A stretch of 6,068 nt of DNA from NCBI GenBank assembly GCA_003557965.1, contig PWND01000015.1:1-6068 (forward strand), in the 5' to 3' direction. The translations under genes and the position numbers were made by a program. This DNA comes from Bacteroidales bacterium (GTDB lineage Bacteria > Bacteroidota > Bacteroidia > Bacteroidales > UBA7960). Within the stretch, counting starts at the first letter, position 1; each line of letters starts with the position of its first letter. Below are positions 1-5,033 of the stretch, piece by piece. The notes under the pieces are model-generated. The model searched no databases, was not told the origin of the DNA, and saw only the letters and a program-made list of their open reading frames with translations.

Positions 1-2
1 AA

Positions 3-100
3 TATTAGTATTATGCGTATTCATGTATTCAATTTATCCCGATGGAACCCTCATGTTTACACATGCACTTTTGTATATATTTAGTAGATGAGGGTTTCAT
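3..100. repeat. 98-bp intergenic repeat, copy 1
   Basis: This segment recurs at 129-226 with 97 of 98 bases identical; the only difference is A79 here against G205 in the second copy. The offset is 126 bp, leaving a 28-bp spacer. The unit begins TATTAGTATTATGCG and ends GAGGGTTTCAT. It contains a 14-bp imperfect inverted repeat (41-54 with 88-101) and a small inner dyad CATGT-TTAC-ACATG (52-65). No convincing protein is encoded. Only two bases precede this copy, so further copies may lie to the left. I do not recognise the family; it could be a local tandem duplication, a small non-autonomous mobile element or tandem small-RNA genes. Confidence 0.93.
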
Positions 101-101
101 C
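41..101 (+). other. long stem-loop within repeat copy 1
   Basis: GATGGAACCCTCAT (41-54) pairs with ATGAGGGTTTCATC (88-101) over 14 positions with a 33-nt loop. The single non-Watson-Crick position, G45 with T97, is a G-U wobble if the plus strand is transcribed, but an A-C mismatch in a minus-strand transcript. There is no T-run after the stem, so it does not look like a simple intrinsic terminator. A structured RNA or a DNA cruciform/protein site are alternatives; neither is proven. Confidence 0.6.
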
Positions 102-128
102 TGTGGAAATTAGTGTTATCAAATTGAT

Positions 129-226
129 TATTAGTATTATGCGTATTCATGTATTCAATTTATCCCGATGGAACCCTCATGTTTACACATGCACTTTTGT
201 ATATGTTTAGTAGATGAGGGTTTCAT
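129..226. repeat. 98-bp intergenic repeat, copy 2
   Basis: Second copy of the element at 3-100, differing at one base (G205). Homology stops sharply at both ends: position 128 is T against A at position 2, and the sequence after 226 (TAGAATAATA) is unrelated to that after 100 (CTGTGGAAAT). The copy ends 37 bp from the stop codon of the minus-strand TonB-domain gene, so it lies in that gene's 3' flank. The near-identity of non-coding DNA implies a recent duplication or active homogenisation. Confidence 0.93.
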
Positions 227-227
227 T
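167..227 (+). other. long stem-loop within repeat copy 2
   Basis: Same structure as in copy 1: 167-180 pairs with 214-227. The outermost pair is G167 with T227, again a wobble possible only in a plus-strand RNA, and G171 with T223 repeats the inner wobble. In the loop, G205 allows ACAT (187-190) to pair with ATGT (203-206), which copy 1 cannot do. Function is unknown. Confidence 0.58.
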
Positions 228-262
228 AGAATAATATATGGTTACTAATCTAAATATGGGTT

Positions 263-703
263 TTATTCTTTAATAGATATGGTATAATTATAGGAGTTGC
301 CCTTTTCGGGTTTTTGCTTTTCCTTTTTAATTTCTTTTTTTTCTGACACTGTATATTTCATGCTGATTTTACTTTTCTTTTCTTTTGGTAATCTAAAAGG
401 AATTTTTATTCTGTTATTTGTTGAAACTTTTACGCCCCGGTTGTCAACTTCCTGGTATTTAAGCATTTTTACCAGCCTTACAGCCTCTTCGTCACATCCA
501 TGTCCAATTCCTTTAATAACATTGCAGTTATAAACTTCTCCAAGGTTATTTACTTTATATGATAAAATAACGTCGCCCTCTATTCTTTTTTCCAGTGCCT
601 CTTCCGGATACTGAAGGTTTTTTTTAATAATTTTTTTTAATAATCCTTTTTCTCCACCAAAACGGGGCATTTTTAAAAACTTCTTTTTTCTTTTTTTTTC
701 CAT
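263..703 (-). CDS. small TonB C-terminal domain protein without membrane anchor
   Basis: The 146-residue product consists of a TonB C-terminal domain (about residues 13-105) between a basic N-terminus (MEKKRKKK) and a lysine-rich tail of about 40 residues. Family landmarks are PRFGG (13-17), YPEEA (32-36), the EGDVILSYKV strand followed by NLGEV (42-57), the DEEAV helix (71-75) and the closing strand IPFRL (101-105). TonB proteins normally carry an N-terminal transmembrane helix and a periplasmic spacer and pass proton-motive energy to outer-membrane receptors. Here there is neither anchor nor signal peptide, and an in-frame TAA lies two codons before the ATG, so no longer start exists in this frame. 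The tail (106-146) resembles no domain I know; it contains two similar stretches, KYTVSEKKE and NYTISIKE. The gene diverges from the ABC ATPase gene, and no ExbB/ExbD or receptor gene is near. The domain is clear, but the function is not: it may be a degenerate paralogue or a cytosolic protein. Confidence 0.8.
   Translation of the reverse strand: MEKKRKKKFLKMPRFGGEKGLLKKIIKKNLQYPEEALEKRIEGDVILSYKVNNLGEVYNCNVIKGIGHGCDEEAVRLVKMLKYQEVDNRGVKVSTNNRIKIPFRLPKEKKSKISMKYTVSEKKEIKKEKQKPEKGNSYNYTISIKE
618..643. repeat. 13-bp tandem duplication inside the TonB-domain gene
   Basis: TTTTTTTTAATAA occurs twice head to tail (618-630 and 631-643). On the coding strand it specifies the segment around LLKKIIKKN (residues 21-29). 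Because 13 is not a multiple of three, gain or loss of one unit would shift the frame. Two T8 runs lie within it, and a T9 run (691-699) covers codons 2-5. Confidence 0.85.
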
Positions 704-825
704 AGCAGCTTATGCAAGCTTTGATTATTTTTGTTACTTAGCAAATTAATACAAAAATACAAAAAGGAATGCTATTTTTTATTTGAATATAAAACTTGGG
801 TTTATTGTTGTAATAAATTTTGATA
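704..825. promoter_or_regulatory. divergent intergenic region between the TonB-domain gene and the ABC ATPase gene
   Basis: This 122-bp AT-rich gap must hold the starts of both divergent transcripts. On the minus strand, 752-759 reads TATTTTTG, a full match to the Bacteroidota -7 box TAnnTTTG, about 50 bp before the TonB-domain ATG; no TTTG sits at the expected -33 distance. On the plus strand, TTTG (782-785) and TATTGTTG (803-810, one mismatch) form a weak pair that would give a very short leader. A short AGCTT-ATGC-AAGCT palindrome lies at 707-720. None of these is strong. Confidence 0.3.
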
Positions 826-2565
826 ATGAATAAAAATGTTTTACTAAAAGTAAATAACTTGTCATTGGGTTTTGAGTCTGATGAAGGATTTAGCCTGGTT
901 GTTAATGATGTGTCTTTTGAGATTAAAAAAGGAGAAATAACAGGCTTGGTTGGCGAGTCGGGTTGTGGGAAAACAGTAACTTCCTTGTCGGTTATGAATT
1001 TGCTGCCGAAAAAGAAATCAAAGGTTACCAAAGGACAGATATTGTTAAGGGTTAATAATTCTGAAGAGCCGGTTGATATTTTGCAATTGACAGAGTCGCA
1101 AATGCAGAATATCAGGGGGTTAAATATTGGAATGATATTTCAGGAACCAATGTCTTCGCTAAACCCGGTAATGAAGTGTGGCAAACAGGTTGCAGAAGCA
1201 ATGTTGTTGCATAAAATTATAAATAAAGAAAATGTAAAAAGCAGGGTGTTAGAACTTTTTGAGGAGGTAAAACTACCCGAACCGGAAAGAATTTACAATA
1301 GCTATCCTCATCAATTATCGGGGGGGCAGCGACAAAGAGTTATGATCGCAATGGCAATATCATGCAAGCCATCTTTGCTTATAGCAGACGAGCCTACAAC
1401 AGCCCTTGATGTTACTGTTCAAAAAAGAATATTAGAACTGATTAAAAGCCTGCAAAAAAAATATGAAATAAGCATATTGTTTATTACTCACGATCTTGGG
1501 GTGGTTTATAATATTGCTGATAATATTGCTGTAATGTATAAAGGCAGAATTGTTGAAAAAGGTAATGTAAGCGAAATATTTAAAAATCCACAACACCCAT
1601 ATACTAAAGGATTAATTAGTTGCAGGCCGGTTTTAAATTCTCGTCCTGCAAGGCTCCCGGTAGTAAATTATTTTTTAAAGAATGAAGAACAAGGTAATCA
1701 TGCATCGCCATTAGCTAATAGTGAAGTTAGCCTTGATTCCCAAAGAAAAACACGTCATAAAAGAATATACTCTAATCCTCCTGCCCTTATTGTAAAAAAT
1801 CTTACAACATCTTTTGTTACACGCAGAAACTTTTTTGGAAAGCCCAAAAGTGTACAAAACGCAGTTAGCAACATAAGTTTTAATGTTTATGAAGGTGAAA
1901 CTTTAGGCCTTGTTGGAGAATCAGGTTGTGGCAAAACTTCTTTAGGAAGGACAATTATGCGATTAATCTCGCCGGGCAATGGAGCAATATTATACAAAGG
2001 CATTGATATTTGCAATCTAAGCAGCAGTGAGCTTAGGAAATTCAGGACAAAAATTCAAATTATTTTTCAGGATCCCTACTCTTCGTTAACGCCCGGAATA
2101 CAGGTTGGGAAGGCTATACAGGAACCCATGAAAGTTCACAACATCCTGTCATCTGATGTTGAACGAAAGCATGTTGTAGTTGAGCTTTTAGAAAAAGTTG
2201 GTTTGGAAGAAAAACATTATTACAGATACCCTCATGAGTTTAGCGGAGGACAACTGCAGAGAGTTTGTATTGCCAGGGCTTTAGCCCTTAATCCGGACTT
2301 TATTATTTGCGATGAAGCCGTATCATCGCTTGATGTTTCAGTTCAGGCACAGGTTTTAAATTTGCTTAACGGCCTAAAAAATGATTTTGGATTAACATAT
2401 ATTTTTATTTCGCACGATTTGGCAGTTGTAAAATATATGTCAGATCGTGTTATGGTGATGCAAGATGGCAAAATTGCCGAATTAGCCGATGCGGATTTAT
2501 TATACAAAAATCCGGAATCACATTATACAAAAACATTAATAAATGCAATTCCGGATGTAAGTTAG
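826..2565 (+). CDS. tandem-ATPase subunit of a peptide/nickel-type ABC importer
   Basis: This 579-residue cytoplasmic protein fuses two ABC ATPase domains and corresponds to DppD plus DppF (OppD plus OppF) in one chain, as in GsiA and YejF. Domain 1 has Walker A GESGCGKT (43-50), Q-loop Q106, signature LSGGQ (164-168), Walker B LLIADE (184-189) and H222. Domain 2 has GESGCGKT (364-371), Q415, FSGGQ (472-476), FIICDE (492-497) and H530. All catalytic positions are intact, so both sites should hydrolyse ATP to drive uptake of peptides or a similar solute. After domain 1 comes the oligopeptide-type extension HPYTKGL...RLPVV (257-280), then a poorly conserved linker (about 281-315). Domain 2 has DEAVSSLD where the usual form is DEPxSALD. 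I chose ATG 826; a TTG six bases upstream would add two residues, and neither has a Shine-Dalgarno sequence. No permease or binding-protein gene adjoins it, so the membrane partners must lie elsewhere. Substrate is not determinable. Confidence 0.93.
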   Translation: MNKNVLLKVNNLSLGFESDEGFSLVVNDVSFEIKKGEITGLVGESGCGKTVTSLSVMNLLPKKKSKVTKGQILLRVNNSEEPVDILQLTESQMQNIRGLNIGMIFQEPMSSLNPVMKCGKQVAEAMLLHKIINKENVKSRVLELFEEVKLPEPERIYNSYPHQLSGGQRQRVMIAMAISCKPSLLIADEPTTALDVTVQKRILELIKSLQKKYEISILFITHDLGVVYNIADNIAVMYKGRIVEKGNVSEIFKNPQHPYTKGLISCRPVLNSRPARLPVVNYFLKNEEQGNHASPLANSEVSLDSQRKTRHKRIYSNPPALIVKNLTTSFVTRRNFFGKPKSVQNAVSNISFNVYEGETLGLVGESGCGKTSLGRTIMRLISPGNGAILYKGIDICNLSSSELRKFRTKIQIIFQDPYSSLTPGIQVGKAIQEPMKVHNILSSDVERKHVVVELLEKVGLEEKHYYRYPHEFSGGQLQRVCIARALALNPDFIICDEAVSSLDVSVQAQVLNLLNGLKNDFGLTYIFISHDLAVVKYMSDRVMVMQDGKIAELADADLLYKNPESHYTKTLINAIPDVS

Positions 2566-2581
2566 GCAGGTTTTAATTCAA

Positions 2582-3973
2582 CTATTTACTACCCATTATT
2601 TCTTCAATTTCTTCAACAGTTTTTGGGATAGGCTGTCCTAAAGCACGGCACCCGTCATCTGTAACAAGAATGTCATCTTCTATTCGCACACCTCCAAAAC
2701 CAAGGTATTTTCTTACGTTTTCATAGTTGATGTGTTCTTTGTGCAGGCCTTCTTTTTCCCACTTGTCAAGTAAAGCAGGGATAAAATAAATGCCGGGTTC
2801 AACAGTCAGGACAAAACCTGTCTGAAGCTTTCTGCCAAGCCTTAAGAATGCAGTTCCAAACTGTTCGGCTCTTTTTATCTCATCATCATAACCCACATGG
2901 TTTTCCCCTATATCTTCCATATCATGAACATCTAATCCCATCATGTGTCCCAGTCCATGAGGCATGAATAATGCATGTGCGCCTTTGTTTACGGCTTCTT
3001 TAGGGTCTCCCTTCATTAAATCAAGGTCTTTTAGTCCGTTAACAATTTCTTCAGCGGCCAGCAAGTGTATGCTTTTATAAGTAATACCCGGCTTTATTGC
3101 ATCAATAGCTTTTAACTGGGAGCTCAAAACAATATTGTAAATGTCTTTTTGCTTTTTTGTAAATTTCCCTGATACCGGAAGTGTTCGGCTATGGTCAGAA
3201 GCATAATGCATTTCGGATTCAGCTCCTGCATCAATTAACAGTAGTTGCCCTTCTTTCATAAGGTTGCCGTGATAATGGTTATGCAGAGTTTCTCCATTAA
3301 CAGTAAGTATAATGGGAAAAGAAAGCATGCCGCCTTTTGATAAGGCAATTCCTTCCAAAACACCTGAAACCTCACGCTCATATATGCCCGGCTTAGTCAT
3401 CTTCATAGCTGTAGTATGCATCTCATAAGCAGTTTCCATAACTTTTTCAAGTTCTGCAATCTCTACTTGCTCTTTAACTGACCTTAAGTCAACGACAGCT
3501 TTTATTAGTTCCACAGAAACGTTTTTGGGCTGGTCATCAACCTTAATCCCAAGCAGTTTCTCTAAATTTAGCTTATTCTCTGCCCTGTATTGAGGCAAAT
3601 AATGAACTTTCCTTTTAGCATCTTGTGCCTTTTTGATAAAATCAAAAGCAGAATTGTATGGAGCAGTGTTTTTTACTCCTGCCTTTTCAGCTCTTTCACT
3701 AATCAGTGGCTGCGGCCCCATCCATATTATGCCATCTAATGATACATCATTGCCGAAGATATAATCTTTATCATTGTCAACATCTATCACACCAATAAGG
3801 CCTTGCTGGTCTAAACCAAAAAAATATAAAAAAGAACTGTCTTGCCTGAAATGGTAAATGTTAGCTGGATAGTTCATGGGTACATCAACATTTCCCATAA
3901 TTAAAATAACACCACTCTTAACTTTTTCTTTTAGGCGCTTACGCCTGTTTTCATAAACTGATTTTTCAAACAT
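2582..3973 (-). CDS. pepP: Xaa-Pro aminopeptidase (aminopeptidase P, M24B)
   Basis: The 463-residue cytosolic metalloenzyme is predicted to remove the N-terminal residue from peptides whose second residue is proline. An aminopeptidase P N-terminal domain (about 3-135) precedes the pita-bread M24 catalytic domain (about 170-450). The five metal ligands are present: D248 (LLIDAGAE), D260 (ASDHSRT), H343 (HGLGHMMGLDVHD), E392 (TVEPGIY) and E432 (GVRIEDD), matching E. coli PepP D260, D271, H354, E383 and E406. H231 and H350 probably match the conserved histidines H243 and H361. Spacings H343-E392 and E392-E432 are 49 and 40 residues, against 29 and 23 in E. coli, so two loops are enlarged near the active site. 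There is no signal peptide. The start ATG is followed by MFEKSVYENRRKRL, a usual start for this family. It is divergent from sdhC and converges on the ABC ATPase gene. I saw no good promoter box on this strand. Confidence 0.95.
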   Translation of the reverse strand: MFEKSVYENRRKRLKEKVKSGVILIMGNVDVPMNYPANIYHFRQDSSFLYFFGLDQQGLIGVIDVDNDKDYIFGNDVSLDGIIWMGPQPLISERAEKAGVKNTAPYNSAFDFIKKAQDAKRKVHYLPQYRAENKLNLEKLLGIKVDDQPKNVSVELIKAVVDLRSVKEQVEIAELEKVMETAYEMHTTAMKMTKPGIYEREVSGVLEGIALSKGGMLSFPIILTVNGETLHNHYHGNLMKEGQLLLIDAGAESEMHYASDHSRTLPVSGKFTKKQKDIYNIVLSSQLKAIDAIKPGITYKSIHLLAAEEIVNGLKDLDLMKGDPKEAVNKGAHALFMPHGLGHMMGLDVHDMEDIGENHVGYDDEIKRAEQFGTAFLRLGRKLQTGFVLTVEPGIYFIPALLDKWEKEGLHKEHINYENVRKYLGFGGVRIEDDILVTDDGCRALGQPIPKTVEEIEEIMGSK

Positions 3974-4051
3974 AATTCACTGGTTTTTAATGTTAATTAT
4001 TCATTTATCTGTGCTTATTTATAATAATATATTTTCTATTCTTTGCCTGTT

Positions 4052-4073
4052 TTTAAACACCTTATTTAAACAC
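4052..4073. repeat. 9-bp direct repeat upstream of the sdhC promoter
   Basis: TTTAAACAC occurs at 4052-4060 and again at 4065-4073, a 13-bp period. It sits about 18 bp upstream of the predicted -33 element, where an activator could bind. The period is not a full helical turn and the sequence is AT-rich, so chance is possible. Confidence 0.4.
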
Positions 4074-4090
4074 TTTTTAAATTATGTAAT

Positions 4091-4124
4091 TTGTTGTAAA
4101 GATATAAGATATAACATATATTTG
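4091..4124 (+). promoter_or_regulatory. predicted Bacteroidota-type promoter of the sdhCA operon
   Basis: TATATTTG (4117-4124) matches the -7 consensus TAnnTTTG exactly. TTG (4094-4096) lies 20 bp upstream, and an alternative TTTG (4090-4093) lies 23 bp upstream; both fall in the accepted spacing for the Bacteroidota housekeeping sigma factor. Transcription would start near 4131, giving a leader of roughly 125 nt before sdhC. The spacer holds a tandem AGATATA (4100-4113). The start has not been mapped. Confidence 0.55.
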
Positions 4125-4145
4125 TTGTGTATGTTTTACTCATTA

Positions 4146-4165
4146 TTTTAACTTAATCGTTAAAA
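4146..4165 (+). promoter_or_regulatory. 7-bp perfect dyad near the start of the sdhC leader
   Basis: TTTTAAC (4146-4152) and GTTAAAA (4159-4165) are exact inverted repeats around a 6-nt centre. It lies about 15-35 nt after the predicted transcription start. As RNA it would be a weak hairpin; as DNA it could be an operator for a dimeric regulator. Its role is unproven. Confidence 0.35.
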
Positions 4166-4168
4166 AAA

Positions 4169-4214
4169 TGTAATGATTTTTTGTAAAATAATACTGATTT
4201 TAAAAAACATTACA
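4169..4214 (+). promoter_or_regulatory. extended hairpin in the sdhC leader
   Basis: TGTAATG (4169-4175) pairs perfectly with CATTACA (4208-4214). With A4176 bulged, TTTTTT (4177-4182) pairs with AAAAAA (4202-4207) and G4183 wobbles with T4201, giving about 14 pairs around a 17-nt loop. A competing inner hairpin can form from TAAAA (4184-4188) and TTTTA (4198-4202). The structure ends 43 nt before the sdhC ATG. It is no riboswitch class that I recognise. AT-richness weakens the inner part, but the outer seven pairs contain two G-C pairs. Confidence 0.4.
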
Positions 4215-4257
4215 AATAAACAAAAAATAGATTTACATACTAAAAAAAACAACCTAA

Positions 4258-4944
4258 ATGAAGCAGAAAAATTACAGACCAAGGAAACTAATTGTTTCAT
4301 CGCTTACACAAAAGTATATTATGGCAGCTGCGGGAATATTTCTGATGCTGTTTTTAATTATGCACCTGGCAACAAACCTACTGTTAATTGTAGGTGACGA
4401 TGGTAAAGCTTTTGATAAAGCAGTAAAATTTCTTACTCAAAACCCATTAATAAAAGTTATGGAATATGTGCTTTTTGCTGGTTTTATTATCCATATTTTT
4501 ATTGGGGTAATACTTGAAGTGATAAATTACAGGGCAAGGCCTGTAAAGTACAAAGAGCCCCTGCGCTCGGAAGCCAGTCCTTTCTCAAAGTACATGATAC
4601 ATAGTGGGATTATAATATTTGTGTTTTTTGTAATTCACTTGTTTCATTTCTTTTTTGTAAGGCTTGGCTTTGTGGAAATACCTGAAATAGCATTACATGA
4701 AAAAGACTTTTATAATATGGCAATATTGACATTTACTAACCCATTATACTCTGCCATATATCTTATTTCCTTTGTGTTTTTGGGATTTCATCTAAAACAT
4801 GCTTTCCAGTCTGCATTTCAGACTTTTGGCTTGCATCACAACAAGTATAACATGTTTATAAAAGTTGTTGCTACAATATATGCTCTTGTAATTTCAATAG
4901 GGTTTGCTATAATCCCGATATACTTTTTGTTCTTTTTTGAATAA
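4258..4944 (+). CDS. sdhC: succinate dehydrogenase/fumarate reductase cytochrome b subunit (b558 type)
   Basis: This 228-residue inner-membrane subunit anchors the SdhA/SdhB heads and passes electrons between them and the quinone pool through two b hemes. Five hydrophobic segments are visible at about 21-45, 67-90, 113-135, 163-186 and 202-226, the single-chain, five-helix pattern of type B enzymes such as those of Wolinella and Bacillus. Candidate axial heme ligands are H36 (MHLATN), H79 (FIIHIFIG), H127 or H130 (VIHLFHFF) and H178 or H181 (GFHLKHAFQS). The phrase SSLTQKYIMAAAGIFL near the N-terminus and the AFQSAFQTFGLHH segment are typical of the Bacteroidota b558 family. The ATG at 4258 gives a normal-length basic N-terminus; a later ATG at 4321 would remove the conserved part. 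It is first in the operon, 89 bp before sdhA. Sequence cannot say whether the complex works mainly as dehydrogenase or fumarate reductase. Confidence 0.95.
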   Translation: MKQKNYRPRKLIVSSLTQKYIMAAAGIFLMLFLIMHLATNLLLIVGDDGKAFDKAVKFLTQNPLIKVMEYVLFAGFIIHIFIGVILEVINYRARPVKYKEPLRSEASPFSKYMIHSGIIIFVFFVIHLFHFFFVRLGFVEIPEIALHEKDFYNMAILTFTNPLYSAIYLISFVFLGFHLKHAFQSAFQTFGLHHNKYNMFIKVVATIYALVISIGFAIIPIYFLFFFE

Positions 4945-5033
4945 CATGGTATTATTTAGAAATAACTGTCAGGCATAATTTTGCCAAAATGAAAAAAACA
5001 TTTTAGAAAACCAATAGAAAAAACCAATCAGAT
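4945..5033 (+). promoter_or_regulatory. sdhC-sdhA intergenic gap with possible internal promoter
   Basis: TAATTTTG (4976-4983) matches TAnnTTTG exactly; upstream, only TTTA (4955-4958) stands at a 17-bp spacing, so a second promoter for sdhA is possible but weak. The same bases form a small GGCA-TAATTT-TGCC dyad (4972-4985), and AAAATG/CATTTT (4986-4991 with 4999-5004) is another weak dyad. Just before sdhA, AGAAAACCAAT (5005-5015) is followed by AGAAAAAACCAAT (5016-5028), an imperfect tandem duplication. No Shine-Dalgarno sequence precedes the sdhA ATG. Confidence 0.3.

Noticed and set aside
29..226. Minus-strand 23-codon open frames starting MKPSSTKHIQ in both repeat copies (29-100 and 155-226).
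   Set aside because: They are short, of low plausibility as proteins and follow automatically from the repeat; the one copy difference is a missense change, and there is no promoter or ribosome-binding evidence.
3..226. CRISPR array.
   Set aside because: There are only two units, of 98 bp with one 28-bp spacer; repeat length and architecture do not fit, and no cas gene is present.
297..533. Plus-strand open frame opposite the TonB-domain gene.
   Set aside because: It is an antisense shadow of a gene with clear domain homology; its phenylalanine-rich product reflects lysine codons on the other strand.
707..720. AGCTT-ATGC-AAGCT palindrome upstream of the TonB-domain gene.
   Set aside because: A 5-bp stem is short enough to arise by chance, and there is no second copy.
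738..1031. Minus-strand open frame opposite the start of the ABC ATPase gene.
   Set aside because: It is antisense to conserved Walker A coding sequence and shows no recognisable domain.
4173..4397. Plus-strand 74-codon open frame overlapping the start of sdhC.
   Set aside because: It overlaps conserved sdhC in another frame; its unique part is AT-rich leader sequence that forms the hairpin.
4989..5006. Tiny frame ATG-AAA-AAA-ACA-TTT-TAG between sdhC and sdhA.
   Set aside because: Five codons in A-rich DNA are expected by chance, and there is no attenuator architecture around them.
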